From the NCBI RefSeq assembly GCF_039555335.1, contig NC_092642.1, positions 21,483,812-21,547,811 of the forward strand: a DNA stretch of 64,000 nt, in the 5' to 3' direction. The notes beneath the pieces were generated by a model, which was not told the origin of the DNA, made no database searches, and saw nothing but the letters and a program-made list of their open reading frames with translations. Source of the stretch: Amphiura filiformis (lineage: Eukaryota > Echinodermata > Ophiuroidea > Amphilepidida > Amphiuridae). A program made the translations under genes and the position numbers. Shown here piece after piece: positions 39,501 to 50,940 of the stretch (its first letter is position 1; every line of letters begins with the position of its first letter).

Positions 39501-39858
39501 AGCTATTAAAAAATGTAAAAAGCAGAGAAACATGTAGGTGCGGAACATGATGAGTCTGTAATATCGCATTAAAATGTCTGATCGGGACTGATGTACTAGA
39601 AAGAAAAAATTCGCCGCTACATGATGAAATAAAAATATAGAAAAGATGATGTAAAACATAGCTTCTAGAGTAGAAAGAGATGATGAATCGGGATGAGATG
39701 TGAAATGCTATCTTCAGTAGATAGCGACAAAAACATAACAGAAATCAAAATATACCCTAAGACTTTCCCAGTACGAGCTCACTGTGCGGGCATTTAAAAA
39801 ATCGTAAGTCTGCCTAATGCCGAGCTATTAAAAAAGTTAAAAAACAGAGAAACACGTA

Positions 39859-40426
39859 CCGTAAAATGGGGTAACTTTGGGCACTTTTCAGAGTTTTTAA
39901 ACCACTGCTTCCAAACAAAACCAATTATATTTCTAATTAACTCTTTTTTTGTGACATTAGGGTTCCCTTCTACACCTTGAAGTTGAAAAAAAAAATTAAA
40001 TAATTTTGTAACGGTGCCCTAGGGGTTAAAAATTACCTGACCAAAGTTACCCCGCCTTTGGGGCAACTTTGGTCACAGTATTACAATCCATGAAGGAAAT
40101 TTTTTTTTTAAATTGATCTATGCTGAATATGGGCAAGTTGTTGTTTTTGTGACATTTGACACTTGCAAAATTAATCAAACACACATCCTTGCTCACAAAT
40201 ATCGATTTTTATTTTTACTGAAAAAAAATGTAAAAAAACGATTTTTTTGCGTAAATTTCAAGGAAATTACACATGAGCGACTATTATTTCTTCCAAACAT
40301 ATTTCTTAACAAATTGACACCAAATATGACTAAAAACAATGCTGCTGTACGAAAATATGATCATTTAAAAAAATATATTTGACCGACCAAAGTTACCCCG
40401 CTGACTGAAGTTACCCCATTTTACGG
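39859..40426. mobile_element. 568 bp TA-flanked MITE, CCGTAAAATGGGGTAAC ends
   Basis: It is inserted in an array unit at ACACGTA|GGTGC with a TA duplication. The ends are CCGTAAAATGGGGTAACTT and its inverse. Internal copies of ACCAAAGTTACCCCG occur near 40040 and 40386, and GGGGCAACTTTGGT near 40059. The plus-strand ORF 40113-40382 is non-coding by appearance. Confidence 0.88.
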
Positions 40427-40927
40427 TAGGTGCGGAACGTGATGAGTCTGTAATATCGCATTAAAATGTCTGATCTGGACCACAAAATTACTGTGAGTTA
40501 GGCCTATAGGCCCTATTTAATAGATAGCAAAAACGCATGGATGTAACAAAATTATAGGCGGCCTACCGAAAGAGAATATCGCAACACTTCAGAAATTTTA
40601 ATTTGATCTTTAGTAGATAGCACCACTATCATAATAGTAACAACATCACATTTTTTGTTATAGTGATAAAAATAACAAAATGCGTTAAATTTGAGCGGTC
40701 TTCACTATATCTTTTTTTGTCATTATGTTTTTTTATTAGAAAGGAAAAAAAAAAAATAAAAAATAATCACAGAGAATTACAACAACAGCTTCATAAGTAT
40801 TAAAAAATACATATTATAAGATACTGCAGCATGTACATATAATAAATAGATACAGAGTCTATACAAGCAACAATATGGCATAACACTAGATGTACAAAAT
40901 GTATAACAAAGGACATGTACCGGTACA

Positions 40928-41960
40928 TTAAAATTCAAAGCACCACTTTTTAAAATGGTTACCTAATTTACCCTTTTTATAAGCAATGTCATATTCCACT
41001 TTACGTTTCATCAAAATGAAGTTTTTCAAAGCAGTAAAATTTGGGTTCACTTCCTGAAATCTACATCTGTAAATGTAGTATTTACTGCATAATATTAAAA
41101 AGGAAAGAAATTTGTCATTGGCAATACCAAACATAAGATCAAAACTATTAAATTGAATATCCAAATGAAGTTTGTCATTTATCAGGTTAAATAAATCATT
41201 CCAGATGAATTTAACTTTTTCACATTCACAAAAAACATGAACCACAGTTTCGGGAAATTTGTCACAAAAGAAACAAAGTGGGGAGTCTTTTCTCCCAATC
41301 TTGTGGAGAAAGCTGTTGAGAGCAATGGCCTTATGGAATAATTTAAAATAAAAAGATCTTAATTGAGTCTCAATAGTACATTTAAAATTCCGAGTATGAA
41401 TTTCTTCCCACTCCATATTCCCCTTATTACAAAAGTTTTCAAAGATATCTTCCCAGAAATTTTGAATTCTCTCAGGGGAGACTTATTTTCATAATACTGT
41501 AAGTGTAGGAGGGACCCTGAGGGCCAGTATTAAATTATTTGAGAAAATATCAAAGGTGTCAAAATCCTGGTCCTCAAAGTCATCCAGCATCCCACAATAA
41601 TGAACAATGCTATCCATTAACAGATCATATTTTCTCCTATCTCTGTATGGAATATCAAATTCAATTATTAAGTCGTCAAAAGATTTTAAAACTGGGGTGG
41701 GAAGATTATCATAAAGAACATCAGATAAAGTATGAATCCCTTTAGAATACCAAGAGTCATAATAAAAATACTGTTTTGACTTGGATCTAATATTCCTATT
41801 GAACCAAATACAAGTGCAATTCTGACTCCTCATTTCTCGGATCTCATAACCAAGGTCTTCAGTGGCTTTATCTCTAAATGCATACCACGATCTGATTGAA
41901 TCAGCAAGCTGCACATTCTTCAGTCGGGAAAGAATGGTTTCAGGTGCATAATCTTGATCA
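40928..41960 (-). pseudogene. LINE ORF2 C-terminal segment
   Basis: The minus-strand frame reads ILSRLKNVQLADSIRSWYAF and onward to PPTLTVL. Two in-frame stops (TGA, TAA) follow near 41482-41491, then the same frame continues as SPERIQNFWEDIF and MEWEEIHTRNFK to a Cys/His cluster (CFFCDKFPETVVHVFCEC) typical of the LINE C-terminal zinc motif. It ends at 40928. It is the 3' continuation of the RT segment, in opposite orientation. Confidence 0.85.
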
Positions 41961-43356
41961 ACCCCTCTCTAAAAATGAGATTTTTCAGACTATTTGTTCC
42001 ATGAATCACAATAAGTCTCCAGGGTACGATGGTTTACCTGTCGAATTTTATATAATTTTTTGGAATGACATTAGTGATATGCTTCTCAACTCCTTTAATT
42101 TTTCTTTTGAAAGTGGCCTCCTTAGTTTGTCTCAAAGAAATGGGGTTATTACTTTATTGCCAAAGAAAGATAAGGATCTGTTGGAAATTCAAAATTATAG
42201 GCCAATCTCACTTCTTACTGCTGATTACAAAATTATTGCTAAGACTATGGCTAACCGTTTAAAGAAATGTATTGGTAATTTGATCCATTCAGACCAATCT
42301 GGCTTTTTAAAAGGCAGAAGCATTGGTAATAACATTAGGCTACTTTTAGATGTAATTGATTTTACTGAGGCGAATGATATCCCTGCTGCTGTTATTTTAT
42401 TAGATATCCAAAAAGCATTTGATTCGGTCAGTCATGAGTTTCTCTTTAAAGTGTTGGATCATCTTAATTTTGGTGAAAGTTTTATCAAATGGGTTAAAAC
42501 TTTTTACTCTGCCAGGAAATCCTATATTATTAACAACGGCTTTCTTACAAAATCAGTTAATATGGAACGGGGCATTTTTTTTTTTTTCCGATTTCCCCAT
42601 ACCTTTTCCTTTGCGTTATGGAGACACTTGGGAGTGCAATTAGGATTAATCCCAATATTAAAGGTATTTTTGTCAACCAGAAAGAATTGAAAGTGTCCAT
42701 GCTTGCTGATGACACTACTTGTTACATTGATGGTTCAAAGGATTCATTTCAAAATTTATTTGATATTCTCAATATTTTTGGTAAATGTTCGGGTTGTAAT
42801 GTAAACTTGTCTAAATCCAAATCTATTTGGATAGGTTCCAAAAAAGGTAATCAAGAGTTCCCATTTCAAGATAAGGGGCTTTGCTGGGTTCATGACAAAT
42901 TCAGTTACCTTGGTATTAATTTTTCCCTCAATTTGAATTCGCTCTTTGAATTAAATTATAAGGTGAAATTAAAACAAATTGAACAAACCTTAAATTGTTG
43001 GAAAGCTAGAAGTTTGTCTCTCGTTGGGAAAATTTGTGTCATAAAATCTCTTTTGCTTCCACAGTTGTTGTATCTCTTTTCAGTGCTTTGTATTAAAATT
43101 CCAGAAACTTTTTTCAAAAATTTGAATAAATTATTTTTTAATTTCATCTGGAATGGGGGAAAAGACAGAGTAAAGAGAGATGTTTTATGTCTGGATTATG
43201 CTTTGGGTGGTTTACGTATGGTTAATGTAAAGTGTTTTGCGGTGGCTCAAAAATTGATTTGGGTAAAATATTTACTTGATGACAACTACGAGTGCATGTG
43301 GAAATCTCTTGAGTTATCTTTTCTTCAGAAATTTCATTGCGATGTTAAAATTCTTT
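41915..43356 (+). pseudogene. LINE reverse transcriptase segment (inverted part)
   Basis: The translation shows NKSPGYDGLPVEFY, NYRPISLLTADYKIIAKTMA, IHSDQSGFLKGRSIGNN, LLDIQKAFDSV (first catalytic Asp) and SMLADDTT (LADD box), followed by the thumb region ending at FHCDVKILW. It is split into two frames at a poly(T) run near 42572-42585 that replaces the codons expected between MERGI and the P-I-S-P-Y-L-F block. L1/Tx1-type by motif wording. Confidence 0.9.
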
Positions 43357-44410
43357 GGTCTTCACTATATCTTCAGTAGCTAGCAAAAGCGCATGAATTC
43401 AAAATATGTTAGGAAAAGGCTCGCTGTAAACACGTTTTATGAGCAGAAATATAGTGATTGAAATTAACAAAATGTTGTCTTACACAATTTTTGATCAATG
43501 ATATTCAGACTTAGGATTGTGAACAAAAGTTTTCAATTATTGTCATTAGTCAATGGTATTGTTTTGTTTCTCATGCTGGTTTTGCTATTTACTGCAGATT
43601 GATCGAATGGCGCGAGCGATTGCGTATTGGTGCTACGCGATATGCGCGCATCCGTTTTACGCTTCATATGACGTACTACATTCTGTGCGTACTACGGACT
43701 AGGCCTGCATCTTTTTCAAAATAATGTCGCAACACTCTGCAGGACTTACTGATAAAAATATAGAAAAGATAATGTAAAACATGGCTTCTAGATTAGAAAG
43801 AGATGATGAATCGGGATGATATGTAAAATGCTATCTTCAGTAGATAGCGACAAAAACAACAAAAATCAAAATATACCCTAAGACTTTCCCAGCACTAGCT
43901 CGCTATGCGAGCATTAATAATTCGGCCTAATGCCGAGCTATTAAAAAAGGTAAAAACAGAGAAACATGTAGGTGCGGAACGTGATGAGACTGTAATATCG
44001 CATTAAAATGTCTGATCGGGACTGATGTACTAGAAAGAATAAATTCGCCGCTACATGATGAAATAAAAATATAGAAAAGATGATGTAAAACATAGCTTCT
44101 AGAGTAGAAAGAGATGATGAATCGGGATGAGATGTGAAATGCTATCTTCAGTAGATAGCGACAAAAACAACAAAAATCAAAATATACCCTAAGACTTTCC
44201 CAGCACGAGCTCTCGCTATGCGGGCATTAAAACAATCGTAATTCGGCCTAATGCCGAGCTATTAAAAAAGGTTAAAAAACCAGAGAAACATGTAGGTGCG
44301 GAACGTGATGAGTCTGTAATATCGCTTTAAAATGTCTGATATAGAAAAGATGATGTAAAACATAGCTTCTAGAGTAGAAAGAGATGATGTGAGGGGCTTT
44401 TATCTAACAC

Positions 44411-44470
44411 ACGCGTCGCGTCACGTCACGTCACGTCACGTCACGTCGCGTCACGTCACGTCGCGTCACG
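44411..44470. repeat. (CGTCA)n minisatellite
   Basis: About eleven CGTCA/CGTCG pentamers lie immediately outside the right end of the big tandem array. The repeat creates many CRE-like TGACG half sites. Confidence 0.95.
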
Positions 44471-46448
44471 TTGAAATGTTATCAAAAGTTCATAATAAAT
44501 TATTAACTCCACAATTACCCTTATCTCCCTACGTGATAAATAGTCCGTGAAATAGTCCATGGAATTCCAGCTTTCATCAATGCCGCAAAGCACAGCAAAG
44601 CTTCAATGAATAAAATAATCGGGATTGCTGGAACTACTTTTAAACCACAGCCCGTATCCTAGTTTAGTGTAGCCTCTTTTGCAGGCGGTGCGTTTTCGCT
44701 TTTCTCAAACTATGAGTGTGATAAAAACACAAGTAGCCTGCGACGGAGGCTACGTACAGTGCGCACACCACTAAATAATGCTCCCACTGAAACACACGTG
44801 AAAATGGCCTATCAAAACAAAATAAGCTACCTCATTCGCGTGTTTCAGACTTATAAAACACGTTAGCCATTTTTGCAGAATCTGTGAGGTATATGATGCG
44901 GTATTATTTGGTCTTCTTTGATGGCGGTGTAAATAGCTGGTCTGGTCATATAATTCGCAGTAGGGGATATTTGCTCTCGTCTCGGTTGTCTTTTGCTCCC
45001 TTTTTGCATTTGGCAACAAATGTTGCCAAATGCTTTCTTTCACCCGCATTTCTTTCTTCTGGCAACATTTCAAATCGCTATAACATCCACATACTAAGTT
45101 GGATTTTAACCAAACTTGTTCAGAATGACCACTGACCACTCCCATTTATGGTTTGTAACCCAATTTGACCTTTGACCTTGATTATATAGTTGAAAATGTG
45201 ATTTTTTTCACACAAAAATACTAAGGCTTCTAGACGATTAAGCCGATTTCCACCAAAATATTTTAGAAGAATCCCTACCCATGCTTCATATAGGATGTAC
45301 ACAAATAAGGGGTCAAAGGTCATTTTTCTTCTTTCTGGCAACATTTCAAAATGAGTCTAGCGGGTTTTTAAAACAAAAAAGAGGAAGAGTTGCTTTTTAT
45401 CTCTTATGAATGATCGCAAAATTGGTGCAAATACAAATAAACTTAGGGCTGTTTTAGCGTATATCATAATCTATAATGTCTGGGGAAAAAAGACAAGGGC
45501 TTAGTTATTTTTGTTGTTCTGAGAGGTAGGCCCCCGGGACTGAGTAGGGCCCCTTTAAGTTAGGCTAGGTTTATATGTGATCACAAAACCTTCCATGATG
45601 TTTGGTTCTTTTAAGTGGATCGTAGGCCCCCGGGCGTAGGCCTATACCTATAGGCCCGTACGGTGTGTCCCGATTGACCACATTTTCCCTCGTGAAGCAT
45701 GAAGTGCCAAGTTCGATGGTGAAAGTCTAGGAGAAGTAGAGTAGAAAATGGATTTGTCAATCATAAGAATCTAAACGTTTTTTACTTCAACCTTGTAGAA
45801 AAAAAAATCTATTAAAGTTATATAGCCTAACAGTGGAAGTCCCGGGATAAAACCTTGTCAGCCATGAAAGATCATTTCTACCATCTACAGCCCAATGGAA
45901 TTCTCTACCTGCCCAAATTCCAGCCATTAGATCGAGGGCCAGCTTTAGCAGGGAGCTTAATCGCTTTCTGGGTGAATCTTCGTCAGCAGCTTCTAAATTA
46001 TTTATTTGTCTCTGCTGTTAATGCCCAGTTATGCCATGTCCGAAAATTTTTTTATAAAAAAAACAACAACAAAACTAAGTTCCGTCAACTTTCGCTTAGA
46101 AATAAAATAATGTTTGAGCAAGGTTGTTTTAATGATAATCCGCCATCGATTGTCAGTGACTCAATTTCATGGAGCGATAACATTTCAATCAAATCTATAT
46201 ATAAGGGCCTAATGCTCCCGCGATATCACATGTGTAAAAGCGTGTGCCAGCAGGTATGCAATGACGTAGGCTTATAATCCTATATTATTAGGCCGTCAGT
46301 TACATTATCAAAACACGATAAATCTATACTGCATTAGCAAAATAATTGCATAATAGGCTTTTATACCAACGAGTAATAACTCATTTAATTAGTAGGCCTA
46401 AACCAATCTGTTAGCAGACTAAATCATCGGACCAAATGGATTGTAGAG
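44471..46448. other. intergenic, no gene recognised
   Basis: This holds a small hairpin GTAGCCT..AGGCTAC at 44733-44753, a repeated TTCTGGCAACATTTCAAA word at 45057 and 45333, and TAGGCCTA octamers. A 140-codon plus-strand ORF (45855-46277) has no recognisable domain, and I do not call it a gene. Confidence 0.45.
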
Positions 46449-46771
46449 AGTGGCGGTGTGCCCCCCTCCCGCCGTTCGTCATGGCCGTCGGTTCATGATG
46501 TAAGGACGTCGGTAGACGGAAGGCGTTGGTGAAAAAAACTGGGTTAACAATAGATTATTTTTTACCCAGAGTGACAGAAAAAAGGGGAGAATACCGCCTA
46601 TTATCCATTTTATTATCCTTTTATTTATTTATTTTTTTGCTCTTCACTTTTTCAAACCATGCAAACATTTTTGGGTCAACAAATAACAACTTCCGTCGGC
46701 AAAAAATATTTCCGTCGGTACATTTACAAGTTGTGCCACCCCCCCGTTTCCAAACTCCTGGCTACGCCACT
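46449..46771. mobile_element. MITE with AGTGGCG...CGCCACT ends
   Basis: It opens AGTGGCGGTGTGCC and closes with CTGGCTACGCCACT, and is flanked by repeated GACCAAATGG words. It has pyrimidine- and CCGTCGG-rich content and is non-coding. Confidence 0.5.
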
Positions 46772-47063
46772 GTTTGTAGACCAAATGGTTTGTAGACCAA
46801 ATGGGTTATGGGTTATTAGACCAATTGAATGAGCCCCCCCTCCCGGGTGGTAAAATTTCCGAACGGCCGCCAAAAATCACTTACTCTCCCCCTCTCGGCC
46901 TGTCAAAAATCGCTTGCCTCCCCTCTCGGCCCACAAAAAACCTTTGCCCCCCGGCCCCTGCACATGCCAAATTTTTGGGATCCCAATTTGCAAACCTTAT
47001 ATGATCTTGTCCCCCCCATTACACCCACCTCCAGGGCTCATAATTATTGTACAGGTCTAACTA
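46772..47063. repeat. dispersed C-rich repeat (GCTTGCC..CTCTCGGCC)
   Basis: CTCGGCC..AAAAATCGCTTGCC, CACATGCCAAATTTTTGGGA and AGGGCTCATAATTATTGTAC are inverted relatives of the G-rich repeats at 2780-3220 and are shared with 7100-7240. Confidence 0.6.
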
Positions 47064-48012
47064 TATAGGTTTTCCCAGAGTATTTCGCACTTATATCATT
47101 CATATTCATAAATAGGACAGTTTAAATTCGTCCTAAAAAATCGAAGTCGCACAAACTCAAAAGCAATTTCATTATTCGGTCATTGAATTTCATATTTGTA
47201 TCAGTATATTTCACATTTGTATTCGTCAAATCTGTGGTCAATTTCGTCTCGCGTGGCGATGGTTTAGTAAACGTAAAAGCAATTTGGTCTTTTGTCATTC
47301 ATTTTAATACATATGTCATTTAGATTCGTCAGGTGCTAAATGGATATATTATATGCCTATTTTAAAGGACCGTGTTCGTTCGTTTTAGTTTATGTTGAAG
47401 TCCTTATTCTTAGTTGAAAAGGAAAACCTTAAATAATCATAAAATTAAATAAGAAAAAGAGTAACGTTAAGTGCTACAAATTTAAAACATGCTCATGCTC
47501 TTTAAATTAAGTCGTCTTACATGTTTATCATAAACATTCTTAGAAAAACCCGTTTTTGGCCAAATTTGTTACTTTTTTGAGTGAAATAAGACCTTAAATA
47601 AGAATTATTTTTTTATTACATGTTTTTTGTTGTTGTTGTTTTGTTTTAGTGCTTTTTATGTATATTGTTTCAGGACACAATCAAAATAAAAATGTCCTCT
47701 GCTCGTAGCACGAGTTTCCGTTTTTCAACAGTTGTCCCATACGTACAAAATTGGCAATAGGCCTACTAAGAGGATCTAGCCTTGAATGTTGGGTATTGAA
47801 ATTTAAAAAAAAGATTCCACACAAATGAGCTTTAAAGCTGGAGCATAAAGTGTGTAAACATGTAAAAGGATGTCTAAAAATGAAGCACCAGTTACAATGC
47901 AATTGCCTTAAAGGCCTTGTATGATAGGCCTATACCAAAGAAAGAAAGAACGACAGAACAGAATTACATGCAATAAAAACAATCCAGAATAACCCCCCCG
48001 CAAGTTGCTTAA

Positions 48013-48973
48013 GGCCCATTCTCAGATAAAGCGTCCAAGTTTGGGCTCAGGAATTGCAAAATGCCAACCACGAAGAATTCGTGAAAATCATTCAGAATCG
48101 TAAACTTTAATAGTTTCAGAACACAAAACAATGCATGGGTGATTTTTCAACAATACTTCATTTTTGAGCAATATTACTTGTACGCATTGGGGGTAACGTA
48201 TCAGTGGTAACGTATCTGTGAAGCCCTTTCCCACTTTTGTCTTAATCGTGCAAGTGTAAAAACTTACCGACTTAATACCCATACTTGATCAGTCATCACC
48301 CAATGTACTAAAGTCTAGTATGGTATTTGGCTTCATTTATCACAGCGTTTTTTCCGAGGGGAGTAGAATTTAGGTAACGTATCTGTGAACGCATGAACGT
48401 AACGTCAGGATTTTTTGCCATTAATAGACCTGATTTTTTACTTTGAAACCATTGTGTTATGTACCACATATATAATATAACTATAGAGCCTGCTTGATCC
48501 ATAACATATGGGAACATTCATATAGCCAGTTATTTTGACAGATTGTTATTCATTAGAAATATGGTAACGTATCTGTGAACAATTTTGGCGACATAGTCTC
48601 AAAGACCTGTTGGAAAAATTTAATAACTTGCGTTGTGATGTTTTATACTTTATAATTAGGGCATGATACCACTAATGAAAAGTACATATAATCCATTATT
48701 ATGCGCGCATGTTTAACGAACAGGGACACATTATACGGAACGTACCTTGGCTGGCGACATGGAGGAAAACAATGGACATGCATAATCAGCTTTATTGTTT
48801 TATACTTTCTAGGCATGTTACAACCTCCAGCCCCACACATTTTAGAAAGCAACTCCTAAGTATTAGTTATATTAATAAAAGTCATTTCTTTCTGACGAAA
48901 CAAGTCTGAATACGACTTGACACTATGGGCGACACAGATTTGGCTTTTTGGACACTTTATCGGAGAATGTGCC
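48013..48973. mobile_element. TTAA-flanked (piggyBac-type) element
   Basis: The element is flanked by TTAA at 48009-48012 and 48974-48977. The ends GGCCCATTCTCAGATAAAGC and its inverted partner (GGCACATTCTCCGATAAAGT) match over ~25 bp. Inside are four copies of GGTAACGTATCTGTGAA (48192 partial, 48206, 48373, 48563). No long ORF is present. Confidence 0.75.
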
Positions 48974-48977
48974 TTAA

Positions 48978-50178
48978 GGGGTACTACACCCATTGATTTT
49001 TTTTGCATTTTTTGCATTTTGTGAAGAAATTACAAAAAAAATTGGACAAAGTGGTATGCAAAATGAAGGGGCAAATCTTCTCGTTTTATTGGTGGTATCG
49101 GTATCAATGTAGCTTACATGCTTTTACAGATAGAAGCCAAAAGGAGGTACATCACTGATGATTTAAATTCACTTCATTTTGGAAAGCTTACTATCAACGG
49201 ATTTCGTTAAAATTTTGGATATGTGTTGCTAACACATTAGGGAAATAAAGTTGATATGTAAAATGGGAATAAGTGGTTCCTGATTTCTTTTATGACTTCA
49301 TGAACTTGGTGCTCCACAACTATCAAAAAAGGAACTGGTTAAAATGCTTCTATTTTCAATGTTGAGCTATATTTTGTATTTTTAACTTGCGACATTATTG
49401 CACTGAAACTTAATTAAGCCATAGGTAACAGGTTACAACAACCATACTACAGCAATGATGAAAAAATTGTATTTCTTGTCACCTATACAACCATATTGGG
49501 TAGTTTTCCGTAAGCTTAAGTTTTGTGATTTTGGTAACTATTTTATATTTATTTGTGAAATCCGTCTCAACTAGGCATTCTAAATTGTACTCACCATTTA
49601 CATCCCAAGGTATATTAGTATATCCACCATGCGCTTCTCGATATATATCCAGTTAAAGACAGAATATCAAAATTATGCCTCATATGATATCACAGACTCT
49701 CACATGTGTATTCAAAATTGATGCTTAAATTGACCTGAACCAATTGACCTATAACCTGACATACGGTGACCTAATAGCCTTTTCTTCTCCTAACAACTAA
49801 TGACTATGCATCCATTGTATAAGTGTTTATTTAATTTATTCAGTGTTATATCATGGTAGGTATTTTGCATGCACCACTATAGATTTTCTATAGAGAGTAT
49901 AACAAAGGATTTAATGTATTCTATTCATGTACCCTACTTGAACATTTTCAAAAGAATAAATTATGGTTTGTTATGAAACACAGATCTGAGTTACTAGGTT
50001 ACAGTAAACAAAAAATATATAGGGCTAAAATGACTTACTAAAATTGTTGAAATTCACTTTATATGTAGATATATTTTATAAGTTCAGGACATGAGGTGAT
50101 AAACATATATATGTACTTAATAAATTTGCAAGAAAAAAAAGAAGAGGGGTACTGATGAAAATCGGGGTATTATATCGC
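48978..50178. mobile_element. possible TTAA-flanked element
   Basis: The left end is TTAAGGGGTACTACACCC at 48974. A weaker inverted end GGGGTATTATATCGCCTTAA lies near 50163-50182. The left end matches the MITE family at 51611-51970. The partner end is uncertain. Confidence 0.4.
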
Positions 50179-50940
50179 CTTAATGCTCTGCGTGCTAGCC
50201 ATGCGCTTCAACGGAAAAAGTTGAAGTTTTGAAATATTTTCTCAAAATATCAAGAGCTATCTTAACAACTACTGAACCAATACTAGACTTGTTTGTACTC
50301 ATTTTAATGCATTTTTCATGCTGATTCCAAATATGGTCATGAAAATTTACATTTCTGAAATTTTTGAATTTTGAATTTTTTTTTTTAAACATGTCGTCTG
50401 CATGCAGTCGACACCCGCGTGAAGAGAGTTATATATGTTTTGGAATTATATCAATTTCAAGAATAATCTTTAACATGTTTATATTCATTTGTAACAATTT
50501 ATTGGATTAAAGAGGTAAAAAGAAATTAAAGCCTATGAGCTCAAAAGCATAAGTAAAAGATAAAATGTATTTTTAAATATTTAAAATTAAACAGACCAAA
50601 AAGAAACTCCAAGAATGAAAGCACGATTAACATGTATACACATTGCATATAGGCCTATATGAGACGAAATTAAATGAAACGATTATGAATTTCAATGACA
50701 AATGACGAATTTGCTTTGGCGATAGGGATCGCTACGTATTTTCAGACGAATTTGAGCTGCAATTTGACGAAAATCAAAGACACAAACACGAAATATAATG
50801 CTAACAAAGTTGAAATCTAATGGCACAATAGTGAAATTGAACTGGAGTTTCTGGCTTGAAGATTTTTCGGGACGAAATTGAAATGTCTTTTGTACGAAAA
50901 GCAATGACACAAGTGCGAAATACTCTGGGAAAACCTATAT

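Larger units (their letters stand above)
40714..43356 (-). mobile_element. 5'-truncated, 5'-inverted LINE (L1/Tx1-like)
   Basis: It is flanked by a perfect 17 bp target duplication GGTCTTCACTATATCTT (40697-40713, 43357-43373) within the array. The 3' part of the ORF lies on the minus strand, ending leftward in an A-rich tail next to the left duplication. The RT part lies on the plus strand. This arrangement is the signature of twin priming. Endonuclease and 5' regions are missing. Confidence 0.92.
9209..44389. repeat. ~35 kb tandem array of ~1.8-2.1 kb units
   Basis: The landmark CATGAATTCAAAATATGTT recurs at 11492, 13589, 16452, 18509, 20561, 22292, 24743, 26345, 28185, 33305 (one mismatch), 34166, 35986, 38319 and 43392. 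Spacing is 1.6-2.1 kb once insertions are removed, apart from one 0.86 kb unit. Each unit has 2-4 copies of a ~0.3 kb sub-repeat (landmark GATGAATCGGGATGA), several GATAG palindromes and a GC-rich block GCGATATGCGCGCATCCG. Short ORFs recur only because the DNA repeats; none looks like a protein. An outlying fragment at 9209-9303 is separated from the rest. Confidence 0.95.
47064..50940. mobile_element. large TIR element with GACGAAAT-rich arms
   Basis: TATAGGTTTTCCCAGAGTAT at 47064 is inverted as TACTCTGGGAAAACCTATA ending near 50939, and the match continues as TTCGCACTT / AAGTGCGAA. Arms of ~280 bp (47064-47340 and 50650-50940) are crowded with degenerate ATTCGTC/GACGAAT and TTTCGTC/GACGAAA motifs. 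Two TTAA-flanked elements are nested inside. I see no transposase. Confidence 0.65.

Noticed and set aside
40113..40382. 89-codon ORF inside a TA-flanked MITE
   Set aside because: Lysine/phenylalanine-rich, no transposase motif. Non-coding by context.
9209..44389. CRISPR-like or rDNA array
   Set aside because: Units are kilobases long without a short direct repeat/spacer pattern, and no rRNA core sequence is present.
45855..46277. 140-codon plus-strand ORF
   Set aside because: No recognisable domain, low-complexity KKNNNK stretch, no splice context or homologue that I know.
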